Assembly (NCBI GenBank): GCA_003661605.2
Contig: QMWL02000006.1
Location: forward strand, 1 to 20,153
Direction: 5' to 3'
Source of the DNA: an archaeon
GTDB taxonomy: Archaea > Thermoproteota > QMWL01
Length of the DNA stretch: 20,153 bases
The notes below the pieces were generated by a model, which was not told the DNA's origin, ran no database searches, and saw only the letters and a list, made by a program, of their open reading frames with translations. Below, piece by piece: positions 7,992-14,366 of the stretch. Within the stretch, counting starts at the first letter, position 1; the number at the start of each line of letters is the position of its first letter. Both the position numbers and the translations under genes were made by a program.

Positions 7992-8436
7992 TTGAACCAC
8001 CTTTCTGCTGTAGTTGATCGATCAGCGCTCGAAGTTGCGTTGATAGCGCGTCTGCTTCCCTCGAAACCGCAGCAAGCACCTGATGGGCTTGCTGCATACT
8101 TCTCTCAAGGTTCTGGCGCCGCTTGAGCAGTATCGTTTTTGCGGTATCTGGGTCCGTACCAACCGCATATCCTGCGCCTATAGCTATGATCACCTTATCC
8201 ACTTGAGGTACTTTCTGCCTGAGCATAACCCCTGATCCTAATGAGAACAGCACCTCGTGTTCCCCCGCTTTAAGTAGAGGCAGTACCGTACAGACGCTTT
8301 CGATCGAAGCTATCGCAGCCGTAATGCTCACGATATGCTGCTGTAGTGCTTCACCCACTTCCTGTAGCTGACGGAGGCGTTGGTAGCCTTGAGCAATTTG
8401 CGCCTCTAACTCTTCACGTCGAATTGACCCACTCAC
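7981..8436 (-). CDS. pfdA: Prefoldin subunit alpha
   Basis: Subunit of the hexameric prefoldin chaperone, which passes unfolded proteins to the thermosome. The 151 residues give the expected pattern: an N-terminal coiled coil (about 5-50, REELEAQIAQGYQRLRQLQE), a central beta segment with LPLLKAGEHEVLFSLGSGV and VIIAIGAGYAVGTDPDTA, and a C-terminal coiled coil (about 100-145). GTG start. It follows eif6 by 34 bases and overlaps ftsY. In many archaea a gene for ribosomal protein LX (eL20) sits between eif6 and pfdA; here there is no room for it. Confidence 0.93.
   Translation of the reverse strand: MSGSIRREELEAQIAQGYQRLRQLQEVGEALQQHIVSITAAIASIESVCTVLPLLKAGEHEVLFSLGSGVMLRQKVPQVDKVIIAIGAGYAVGTDPDTAKTILLKRRQNLERSMQQAHQVLAAVSREADALSTQLRALIDQLQQKGGSSGS
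7997..8002 (-). promoter_or_regulatory. Shine-Dalgarno deciding the ftsY start
   Basis: AGGTGG on the minus strand, five bases before GTG 7991. It lies inside the end of pfdA. The alternative start GTG 8000 overlaps this element, so 7991 is preferred. Confidence 0.6.
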
Positions 8437-8470
8437 TTTAGCGACAAAACCGCGTAATATATCAGTAGCG

Positions 8471-9139
8471 TTATGCGACCTTAAGCGACTGTCCGATAAT
8501 AAGTAGCTCTGGTCCTGTAGTCGAAGTCCCTACAACCGCTCCTCTGGAGTTAGCCACAATTCCAGATCTGACGAAGGGCACTCCTCCGTTAACCGTACCC
8601 GGATACACATCCACTTTTAGAATGCTCTGTAGCATCTCTAGCTGCTCCTCTGTTACCATCGGGTGAACAATCCCTCCAATGTTCGTTACCGCCACTACAG
8701 AACCTACAACAGCATATGCCGCAACTTCCATTTTCTCCAACTCTACCTGAAAGAGATCTTCAAGCCGCTTCATAACTCTGCGGGGGATTCGTGGGTCAAC
8801 AATGCCACCTTTGTCGTTAACAGCTACCATGTTTCCCCAAGCAGTTCGTTTAAGTTCAAGAACTTCAATTTCAACATCCAGTTCTTGTTTCAGCTTTTCC
8901 ACTCCCTCTGGATCCGAAAACCACGGAAGTACTATTCCATGCGAGTTTCCCGCGCAGAATACCCCGACCAATCGTGAGTCGAGAAAATCCACAGTGTAGG
9001 TCTTTACTCCGAGTACCTTCTCGATTAGCTGTATCTTCTTCCTAGGCACACGCGGAGGTATCAACGCATAGCGATCACACGCATGCACATAGACCCCAAT
9101 GTGCGGTACGCCAAACAGGTCTAGGTATTCAATTACCAA
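8471..9139 (-). CDS. eif6: Translation initiation factor aIF6 (ribosome anti-association factor)
   Basis: Binds the 50S subunit and blocks premature joining with 30S; it also acts in late 50S maturation. The 222 residues show the pentein-type internal repeats of the family, with recurring units such as GNSHGIVLPW, AVNDKGGIVDPRI, AVTNIGGIVHPMV and VANSRGAVVGTSTTGPEL. The TTG start at 9139 gives MVIEYLDLFGVPHIGVYVHA, aligning with the usual aIF6 N-terminus. It lies three bases after rpl31e. The order rpl39e-rpl31e-eif6-pfdA-ftsY is a well known archaeal cluster. Confidence 0.96.
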   Translation of the reverse strand: MVIEYLDLFGVPHIGVYVHACDRYALIPPRVPRKKIQLIEKVLGVKTYTVDFLDSRLVGVFCAGNSHGIVLPWFSDPEGVEKLKQELDVEIEVLELKRTAWGNMVAVNDKGGIVDPRIPRRVMKRLEDLFQVELEKMEVAAYAVVGSVVAVTNIGGIVHPMVTEEQLEMLQSILKVDVYPGTVNGGVPFVRSGIVANSRGAVVGTSTTGPELLIIGQSLKVA

Positions 9140-9142
9140 GCG

Positions 9143-9463
9143 TTATGCAGGAAACAGCCAGATCGTTCCTTCTCGTGTTCGAACTGCACGAACACGTACC
9201 TTTAGAGGCGGTTTCTCTATACCGCGTCGCCATATCAATTCGTTTAATCGAGGATGAATTTTCACCAATCGTGGATCAATCTCACCCTCTTCATTTTTCG
9301 GCTTCATATGGCGAACTATAAATTGGACGATTTTCCTGACCGCTACCGCCGCACGTTTCTTTCTGGGTCTGTACCTAACGCTACGTAATGGTACAGTGTA
9401 GTATCTCTCCTCTACAATATCCTCTGGCGGTATCTCTAAGGTTTCAGCTTCGACGTCCGCCAA
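9143..9463 (-). CDS. rpl31e: Large ribosomal subunit protein eL31
   Basis: Ribosomal protein near the peptide exit tunnel. The 106 residues contain the family core IVEERYYTVPLRSVRY (about 16-31) followed by the basic segment RPRKKRAAVAVRKIVQFIVRHMK and a C-terminal KVRVRAVRTREGTIWLFPA. The N-terminal 14 residues are acidic and longer than in typical archaeal eL31. The start is TTG 9463 with GGAG just upstream; no other start codon occurs before the conserved core. This start lies within rpl39e, giving a 28-base overlap. Confidence 0.95.
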   Translation of the reverse strand: MADVEAETLEIPPEDIVEERYYTVPLRSVRYRPRKKRAAVAVRKIVQFIVRHMKPKNEEGEIDPRLVKIHPRLNELIWRRGIEKPPLKVRVRAVRTREGTIWLFPA

Positions 9464-9591
9464 TGTCTCCGCTTCGGGTTGAACCGTACTTTACCCTTAG
9501 TCTTCGCAATCACCCACATGGGTACTGGTTGGTTTCGCTTTAATGCCGCCAAGAGCCGTTTCTTCATACCTCGTCGCTTTCTACTCGTCAT
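9436..9591 (-). CDS. rpl39e: Large ribosomal subunit protein eL39
   Basis: Very small, highly basic ribosomal protein that lines the lower exit tunnel. Direct translation from ATG 9591 gives 51 residues: it starts MTSRKRRGMKKRLLAALKRN, has the diagnostic QPVPMWVIAKTKGKVRFNPKRRHWR stretch (key parts PVPMWV and PKRRHWR), and ends TAG at 9436. The length equals the family norm. It begins two bases after the PDCD5-family gene and overlaps the rpl31e start by 28 bases. Confidence 0.95.
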   Translation of the reverse strand: MTSRKRRGMKKRLLAALKRNQPVPMWVIAKTKGKVRFNPKRRHWRTSKLKP

Positions 9592-9593
9592 GG

Positions 9594-9944
9594 CTACAGT
9601 CGCCGTATGCGGATGCCTGATTTACGTTTGAACATTGCCCTGACCTTCACCAGTATTTGCTTCAGAGTATCATCATCTACAGGAATGCGAAGCCTTCCCG
9701 CTTGTGCGTAAGCGATGAGAAGGTTCTCTACATAGGCTGCTATCTCTGGATGCGCTAGTCTAACATTAGTGAGTCGTTGCCGTGCTTCTGGTGTTAGTAA
9801 GACGCGTAGTATACTCTGTTTCTGCATTTCCTCTCGTTGACGCCGTTGCTGCTCCTCCAGCATTTTCTGCAATTCCAGCATACGCCGTCGCTTCAGTGCC
9901 TCAAGCTCCGCATCGTAATCGTAGTAGCTACTCAAGGCAGCCAC
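9594..9944 (-). CDS. DNA-binding protein of the PDCD5/TFAR19 family
   Basis: Archaeal homologue of eukaryotic PDCD5; its cellular role in archaea is not settled, and nucleic-acid binding is inferred from related structures. The 116 residues have a long charged N-terminal helix (about 10-45, ELEALKRRRMLELQKMLEEQ), then the family core ILRVLLTPEARQRLTNVRL, AYVENLLIAYAQAGRL, and a C-terminal DDDTLKQILVKV followed by a basic tail. I prefer GTG 9944 (GGAGGG upstream); TTG 9938 would remove two residues. It overlaps the rps19e stop by 13 bases. The order rps19e-PDCD5-rpl39e-rpl31e is common in archaea. Confidence 0.93.
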   Translation of the reverse strand: MAALSSYYDYDAELEALKRRRMLELQKMLEEQQRRQREEMQKQSILRVLLTPEARQRLTNVRLAHPEIAAYVENLLIAYAQAGRLRIPVDDDTLKQILVKVRAMFKRKSGIRIRRL

Positions 9945-10372
9945 TCTGGGGTACCCTCCTCCTTCATTATCTCCTTAGCAATACGGTCAAGTAGGGATGT
10001 CCCCTCAGGTGTTAGTATGCGCCCTTTTAATGGCACCTTTTGAACAAGACCAGCTGCCTCAAGCTGCTGCAACGCCTTCCTCACAATAGCACCACTACCT
10101 GGCCACGAGTGAGGAGGTTTCGTACGCACGCGGCGTCTTCCTCCATACTCTCGCCTAAGATCCTTAACGCTCATCGGACCGTGTATGTACAACTTTCTCA
10201 GAATCGACGCACATCGAACGTACCACCAATCCGGGTCCTGAGGAGGCCTCCTCTTGCTTACTCCCGTCTTAACATAAAGTGCCCACTGCGGCGGTGTTAC
10301 TATGTTATTCTTCTTTAGATACTCTGCTAACCGTTTGATCAGCTTGTCTGCGGGTACCATATACGTTGCCAA
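9932..10372 (-). CDS. rps19e: Small ribosomal subunit protein eS19
   Basis: Ribosomal protein of the 30S head. From TTG 10372 it is 146 residues and begins MATYMVPADKLI, which closely matches the normal eS19 N-terminus (MATVYDVPGD-like). Further hallmarks are PPQWALYVKTGVSKRRPPQD, DWWYVRCASILRKLYIHGP, REYGGRR and GSGAIVRKALQQLEAAGLV. The frame extends upstream to 10429, but those 19 extra residues are out-of-frame rnp4 sequence. Even with the short start, 68 bases overlap the 3' end of rnp4. Confidence 0.95.
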   Translation of the reverse strand: MATYMVPADKLIKRLAEYLKKNNIVTPPQWALYVKTGVSKRRPPQDPDWWYVRCASILRKLYIHGPMSVKDLRREYGGRRRVRTKPPHSWPGSGAIVRKALQQLEAAGLVQKVPLKGRILTPEGTSLLDRIAKEIMKEEGTPEWLP

Positions 10373-10709
10373 TGGACCGCTTCGTCGGAGGACGAGGTGG
10401 CTTATAAACAATCCTTCGAATCTGACCACACGTCAGACACGTTATCACAAGATGCGGTCGTCGGCGTGACCGAATACGGACGCGCGCGTTCACACCCGGT
10501 CTAAGGAAACTCCTACAGCGTTTGCAGATGAATAGCCGTATAGTCAGAGGTTTTGGGGGGTGATCTTTCTTTAGGACTTCTGCAATTTGATCAATTAATC
10601 GCTCTTCTTCACTAGTAGAAATCCCACCCTTCTCAAGTTTTTTTGCAATCTTAAGTAGCTTAGTAAAAGCGCGACGTTTCCGTCGACGAATCCAATGTCT
10701 TTTACCCAC
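10305..10709 (-). CDS. rnp4: RNase P protein component 4 (Rpr2/Rpp21)
   Basis: Zinc-binding protein subunit of archaeal RNase P, which trims tRNA 5' leaders. It starts with a basic helix (RRRKRRAFTKLLKIAKKLEK). A zinc ribbon with two CxxC pairs follows (C62/C65 and C91/C94), with the family motif CRSFLRPGVNARVR between them. The last 23 residues run past the zinc ribbon into rps19e, so the C-terminus is longer than needed for the known fold. I chose GTG 10709 because a TATA-like TTAAA lies 26 bases upstream; GTG 10721 is also in frame and would add four residues. It is the first gene of the big minus-strand operon and diverges from nep1. Confidence 0.9.
   Translation of the reverse strand: MGKRHWIRRRKRRAFTKLLKIAKKLEKGGISTSEEERLIDQIAEVLKKDHPPKPLTIRLFICKRCRSFLRPGVNARVRIRSRRRPHLVITCLTCGQIRRIVYKPPRPPTKRSIGNVYGTRRQADQTVSRVSKEE
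10699..10704 (+). promoter_or_regulatory. Candidate TATA element for nep1
   Basis: CTTTTA centred about 25 bases before ATG 10727 fits a leaderless archaeal transcript. It lies inside rnp4. The match to the archaeal consensus is modest. Confidence 0.35.
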
Positions 10710-10726
10710 TACATAGAGCACAATTG

Positions 10727-11419
10727 ATGCCGTTTAAGGCGTACCTCGTACTAGCTGAGTCTGCTATCGAACGCGTTCCCGAAGAGATCTTAGAGCACCC
10801 CTCCGTAGCCGCTTCAGCGCATCGGTTCCGTTTAGAGCCGCATGAAGTGATACTTGATGCCTCTTTGCATCACAGCGCTATGCTACGCTTGGCTGATTAC
10901 CAGAAGCGAGGACGACCTGATATTGTTCATGCGTGTCTTCATCTACTGACCGACTCGCCACTGTTCCGCAATAGGTCTCTCTGTGTATTCGTACACACGC
11001 GCGATAACCACGTTATTGCTCTTGACCCCAGTATCCGCTTTCCTCCCAACTACAATCGTTTCATAGGTCTGCTTCATCAACTGTATAAGTTCGGAAAAGT
11101 TCCTCCAAGCGCAGACCACCCCTTAATGACCCTGCAACCTATGAGCCTTGAGCAGCTTATCGCGCAACTACACCCTACCATTGTGGTTCTTCTATCTGAA
11201 AAGGGAGAAGCACGCCCACTATCTCTCATAGCAAAGTACGCACTTCAACATCCTCCTCCTACATATGTTGTAGGCGGCTTTCAGGCACTTGACTTCGATC
11301 CAACTACCTACGAGCTTGCTGATGAAGTAGTACGCGTGTATCCTCACCCCGCTAAAGCAGCTACAATAGTTGCACGCTTGCTTACGCTACTAGAGATAAG
11401 CGCTGGTATCATTTCATAG
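10727..11419 (+). CDS. nep1: 16S rRNA pseudouridine N1-methyltransferase Nep1 (Emg1)
   Basis: SPOUT-class methyltransferase that methylates N1 of a pseudouridine in small-subunit rRNA and assists 30S assembly. The 230 residues show the family blocks HRFRLEPHEVILDASLHHSAM (key parts RLEP and DASLHHSAM), KRGRPDIVH, VFVHTRDNHVIALDP, RFPPNYNRFIGLLHQLY, and the SAM-site region YVVGGFQALDF. I take ATG 10727; TTG immediately before it is in frame but the TATA spacing favours ATG. It is the only plus-strand gene between the two minus-strand operons apart from dphB. eS19 also belongs to small-subunit maturation, so the pairing is sensible. Confidence 0.95.
   Translation: MPFKAYLVLAESAIERVPEEILEHPSVAASAHRFRLEPHEVILDASLHHSAMLRLADYQKRGRPDIVHACLHLLTDSPLFRNRSLCVFVHTRDNHVIALDPSIRFPPNYNRFIGLLHQLYKFGKVPPSADHPLMTLQPMSLEQLIAQLHPTIVVLLSEKGEARPLSLIAKYALQHPPPTYVVGGFQALDFDPTTYELADEVVRVYPHPAKAATIVARLLTLLEISAGIIS
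10733..10737 (-). promoter_or_regulatory. Candidate TATA element for rnp4 and the downstream operon
   Basis: TTAAA on the minus strand, centred 26 bases before GTG 10709, fits a leaderless archaeal promoter. It lies inside the first codons of nep1. This is motif-and-spacing evidence only. Confidence 0.35.
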
Positions 11420-11453
11420 CCTTACAACATGCTTCATCGAAGCTCTCTAGAGG

Positions 11454-11531
11454 TGGTGCGCCGGCCGGGATTCGAACCCGGGTTTTCGGCGCGGCAGGCC
11501 GATGTCCTAGACCAGGCTAGACGACCGGCGC
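11454..11531 (-). tRNA. tRNA-Gly (anticodon GCC)
   Basis: Folded by eye on the minus strand. The acceptor stem GCGCCGG/CCGGCGC has seven GC pairs. Positions 8-9 are TC, the D arm is GTCT/GGAC, and the anticodon stem is TCGGC/GCCGA with a seven-base loop CTGCCGC, giving anticodon GCC. The variable loop is AAAC and the T arm is CCGGG-TTCGAAT-CCCGG. The discriminator is A and CCA is encoded (11456-11454). No intron. The all-GC acceptor and T stems suggest growth at high temperature. Confidence 0.96.
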
Positions 11532-11556
11532 TCCATCTGATGCGGCTCTGGTAGTG

Positions 11557-11566
11557 CTTTAACCTT
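11557..11566 (-). promoter_or_regulatory. Candidate BRE/TATA promoter of tRNA-Gly
   Basis: AAGGTTAAAG on the minus strand, with TTAAA centred about 29 bases before the mature tRNA 5' end. A purine-rich BRE-like stretch precedes it. Read on the plus strand the same site gives CTTTAACC, about 45 bases before the dphB start, so it might serve both directions. Confidence 0.45.
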
Positions 11567-11605
11567 TGCGGGTTGAGTTCTTTAGCTGCTGGAGATCTGC
11601 CAAGT

Positions 11606-12406
11606 ATGCTGCTGCTTGTGGGACTCGGTCTCGGTGATCCAGATGGAATTACCTTGCGAGGACTGAATCTTGCTAAACAAGCGGATATCGTGATTCTCGA
11701 TGCCTATACCAGTGTATTACCTGAGGCGTACATTAAGCAGATTTCGGCGCTTTTAGACCGCTCGATCACGATCGGAAGCAGATACGATCTCGAGGATCGT
11801 GCTGCTGACATTATTGAACAAGCCCGTACGCATAACGTCTGCATACTTGTTCCTGGCGATCCTCTAATTGCAACAACACACCTTTCTCTAATACAAATGG
11901 CGCTCCAGAAAGGCATACCAGTGGACGTCGTAAACGGTGTTTCAATTCATACGGCTGCAATAAGCCTGAGCGGTCTTCATATCTACAAATTCGGCCCTAC
12001 GGTTACGATACCGCTTGAAGCCATGGAGCGAAAAATACGCTCCCCCGCTGATCGAATCTTAGAAAACCTGAAGAGAGGACTTCATACCCTTACCCTTCTA
12101 GAATACGATGCTAAACGTGCAGAGGGAGTTACTGTGAACTACGCAGCACGATACATACACGAGCATCTTCCTCAAGTCTATAGTAGAGACCAACCCTCGG
12201 TAGCGGTTATTCGCGCAGGATTTCCCGATGCAGTAGTGGTAGCTGCTCCTATTTATGAACTAGAGAAGGGCGAGTTCCCTCCAGCACCTCACACCCTGAT
12301 AGTTACAGGGGACCTTCACTTTACAGAGGAGGAATGGCTACGACTTCTCCAGAAGGCGCCGCCTTACCTCGGTAGAGCTTCCCGGTTTCACAGGAAATCG
12401 AGGTAG
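11606..12406 (+). CDS. dphB: Diphthine synthase
   Basis: SAM-dependent methyltransferase that builds diphthamide on elongation factor 2. The 266-residue protein starts MLLLVGLGLGDPDGITLRGL, the normal family N-terminus, and has VPGDPLIATTH and the GVSIHTAAISLSGLHIYKFG block, both diagnostic. The frame could start at TTG 11573, but the added 11 residues are not conserved and ATG 11606 is preceded by GGAG at 11591-11594. Its last 22 or so codons (PPYLGRASRFHRKSR tail) overlap the convergent ribL by 69 bases. Confidence 0.95.
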   Translation: MLLLVGLGLGDPDGITLRGLNLAKQADIVILDAYTSVLPEAYIKQISALLDRSITIGSRYDLEDRAADIIEQARTHNVCILVPGDPLIATTHLSLIQMALQKGIPVDVVNGVSIHTAAISLSGLHIYKFGPTVTIPLEAMERKIRSPADRILENLKRGLHTLTLLEYDAKRAEGVTVNYAARYIHEHLPQVYSRDQPSVAVIRAGFPDAVVVAAPIYELEKGEFPPAPHTLIVTGDLHFTEEEWLRLLQKAPPYLGRASRFHRKSR

Positions 12407-12778
12407 TTGAACGATACTTATCGACAGCCTTGCTTCTTTTGCAGCCTCCTCAACCAGCTTGCGGAGCCATGTCTGGTCATACCCAAGAACTACAATATCC
12501 GGTCGTACACGCCTTAAGATGTCACATATATCCAGATCCGGTGTCCCTGCAATCACCTCGTCTACGTATCTGATAGCCTTTACAATCATTATTCGCTGAT
12601 CCTGAGGTAAAACCGGGCTTCTTCCCTTACGGTTCCTAACAACTCGGTCGCTTGCAACAACCACCACCAATCGCCCCCCTTCTCCCGCGATCCGCTTTGC
12701 TTCTCTAAGGAACGCTACATGCCCCGCATGCAGTAAGTCGAAAACACCTGATGCAAGCACTACACGAGCGTCTTTCAT
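12338..12778 (-). CDS. ribL: FAD synthetase RibL (FMN adenylyltransferase)
   Basis: Archaeal nucleotidyltransferase that turns FMN and ATP into FAD. The 146 residues have GVFDLLHAGHVAFLREAK with the HxGH nucleotide site (about residues 18-21), VLGYDQTW, and a C-terminal SSTEVRRRL matching the ISSTxIR motif of the cytidylyltransferase superfamily. I chose ATG 12778, overlapping the ribK stop as ATGA. The longer frame to 12847 reads into the DUF357 part of ribK. Its 3' end is antisense to the end of dphB. Direct coupling to ribK puts the last two steps of flavin cofactor synthesis side by side. Confidence 0.92.
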   Translation of the reverse strand: MKDARVVLASGVFDLLHAGHVAFLREAKRIAGEGGRLVVVVASDRVVRNRKGRSPVLPQDQRIMIVKAIRYVDEVIAGTPDLDICDILRRVRPDIVVLGYDQTWLRKLVEEAAKEARLSISIVQLPRFPVKPGSSTEVRRRLLEKS

Positions 12779-13764
12779 TCCCATGTGAATGATGCATAGC
12801 CCATTAAACGCAACCCGTCGAGAAGCCCTTCTGCGTACGATATACAAGCTAAGCTTGTTCCTACATCACCTTTTTCCAGATAATAAACCGCATCTTTGAA
12901 ATAGTCGTGTGCCAGTTTGATCACACGCGATGTCTTCCCATTCTTCAGTACTTTCATCGTACGTAAAACATGCTCACATTTGCGTATGTACCTCTCACAC
13001 CGCTCGCGCAACCGTGTTATTACCACTCTTTCCTGGATAATAGGCGGTATCGAGACAACGACTTCAACCTCATCCCCATCCCGCAGTCCCAACTCTTCTC
13101 TTAGACACACCGGGGCAATAACCTCTAGTACGTCTCTGTATCGACTTCTTTCTGGCATAATCGCAGCGCCAGTTATCCGACCCGCTATCCTCGCTGGAAA
13201 CACGAAAACAGCGCCATAGCTTCTCCTATCATCGACAAACCCTGGTACTGTAAACCCACCGACTTTTCTCAAAGCGTGAAGTCTTGCTACCTCAGACCAT
13301 GACCGTAGCTTTAGATTTAGAGTGCCTGGATAGGGTCTGAACCCGAGTACATTCTCGAAAGCTTGTGCGTATCTCGGGTGTTGCATGTAGTAGACCCCTT
13401 CCCCTACACCTGTCGTTACAGTTCCTTTGAAATGCAGTAGTACCGGTTCGCCAAGCACTCGGTGTAATTCATAACAACATCCAACCAACACTGCGACTCC
13501 CTCATCGGTGAGCCATACTAAGCTACGCACCCCCTTACGTACTCTTTCCACCAGTTTTTGCTTCTCTAAGAGCCGTAGTAGTCTAGACGCTGTTTGTTGA
13601 GATTTACCAATGGCGACACCAAGCTCTCTCTCACTTACTTCAACAGGTGCAATGTGAGCTCCCCTTCTTGCTAGTTCAAGAAGGACTGCAAAGACGCCGA
13701 ATGCCCGCGTGGGCGGTAAACCTTCGATAGTCGGTCTGCCAAGAGTATAGGTTTCGGCATGCAT
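12775..13764 (-). CDS. ribK: CTP-dependent riboflavin kinase with N-terminal HTH and C-terminal DUF357 domain
   Basis: Phosphorylates riboflavin to FMN using CTP. The 329 residues fall into three parts. Residues 21-90 are a winged helix (SERELGVAIGKSQQTASRLL recognition region), as in the RibR-type kinases of some archaea. Residues 108-238 are the kinase, with GTVTTGVGEGVYYM, LGFRPYPGTLNLKL and VLEVIAPVCLREELGLRDGD. Residues about 250-323 match DUF357 (VIKLAHDYFKDAVYYLEKGD, ISYAEGLLDGLRLMG). Most archaeal RibK proteins end after the kinase. ATG 13764 is the only usable start before the HTH and causes a 94-base overlap with the EndoV gene. An HTH may give flavin-dependent autoregulation; that is inference. 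Confidence 0.9.
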   Translation of the reverse strand: MHAETYTLGRPTIEGLPPTRAFGVFAVLLELARRGAHIAPVEVSERELGVAIGKSQQTASRLLRLLEKQKLVERVRKGVRSLVWLTDEGVAVLVGCCYELHRVLGEPVLLHFKGTVTTGVGEGVYYMQHPRYAQAFENVLGFRPYPGTLNLKLRSWSEVARLHALRKVGGFTVPGFVDDRRSYGAVFVFPARIAGRITGAAIMPERSRYRDVLEVIAPVCLREELGLRDGDEVEVVVSIPPIIQERVVITRLRERCERYIRKCEHVLRTMKVLKNGKTSRVIKLAHDYFKDAVYYLEKGDVGTSLACISYAEGLLDGLRLMGYASFTWE

Positions 13765-14366
13765 CGACCCTCCGCCGTGAGTACGCGTACTACTTCAATA
13801 CATCTTTCCAATGTAACAAGGTGACCCGGGCTAACGTAAGCTGCTCGTTTTCCTCGTTTAATCACAGCTCCCAGAACTTCTCCCGTCTTCTTGTCGCGAA
13901 CAAATCCGTCCTCCCCTACAACAAATCCCCTTAGTAAAGACGCTGCAACACCCACACTAGGCTTGCCCGAAACCACTCCGACGTACGTAGCTAAACCCAT
14001 CCTCCTCGGATGAAGAAGACCGTGTCCATTTACCAGCAATAAGTCAGGGTCTACTGGCAACTTGGTAAGTGCATAGAGAATGGGAGGGCCCTCTCTCATA
14101 AACAAGAAGGTGGGTATGTACGGAAATGTCTCCGGAAGCTTAGCCCATAGCTCAGAAACTACCCTCCCCTCAGGATACGTTACTACAACAATTGCTACGA
14201 ATGTGAATCCACCAGAATAAGCCAAGTCTATTCCTGCAACTAAACGGGGAGGCCAACGTGGAGGACCTTGAATGCGTACCTTGCTTGTCAGTTTCCGCTG
14301 TATTCGAACTAACCGTTCAAGCTTGATCCAACCCTTGGGGATTAACCGCTGAACTCTTCTACTCAA
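13671..14366 (-). CDS. nfi: Endonuclease V homologue with a substituted metal-site residue
   Basis: Family members nick DNA or RNA one phosphodiester 3' of inosine. The 231 residues contain AGIDLAYSGG (D47 = first catalytic Asp), YIPTFLFMREGPPI (E92 = catalytic Glu), LLVNGHGLLHPRRMGLATYVGV, VSPGHLV and PKPILLADRLSK (C-terminal family block). At residue 113 the usual Asp of VDGxGxxHPR is Asn, confirmed as codon AAT. This Asp binds the catalytic metal in characterised enzymes, so activity may be lost or altered. TTG start 14366, overlapping the SepRS stop by 8 bases. The 3' end overlaps ribK by 94 bases. Confidence 0.92.
   Translation of the reverse strand: MSRRVQRLIPKGWIKLERLVRIQRKLTSKVRIQGPPRWPPRLVAGIDLAYSGGFTFVAIVVVTYPEGRVVSELWAKLPETFPYIPTFLFMREGPPILYALTKLPVDPDLLLVNGHGLLHPRRMGLATYVGVVSGKPSVGVAASLLRGFVVGEDGFVRDKKTGEVLGAVIKRGKRAAYVSPGHLVTLERCIEVVRVLTAEGRCMPKPILLADRLSKVYRPRGHSASLQSFLN

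Noticed and set aside
10373..10429. N-terminal extension of eS19 to 10429
   Set aside because: Those codons are the Rnp4 zinc-ribbon region in another frame; the eS19 family N-terminus begins at TTG 10372.
11420..11453. Possible terminator between nep1 and tRNA-Gly
   Set aside because: No T-run or stem was visible in this 34-base gap.
11573..11605. N-terminal extension of DphB from TTG 11573
   Set aside because: The 11 extra residues are not family-like; ATG 11606 gives the standard MLLLVGLGLGD start.
12779..12847. N-terminal extension of RibL to 12847
   Set aside because: It lies in the DUF357 coding region of ribK, and the family N-terminus begins just before VVLASGVFDLLHAGH.
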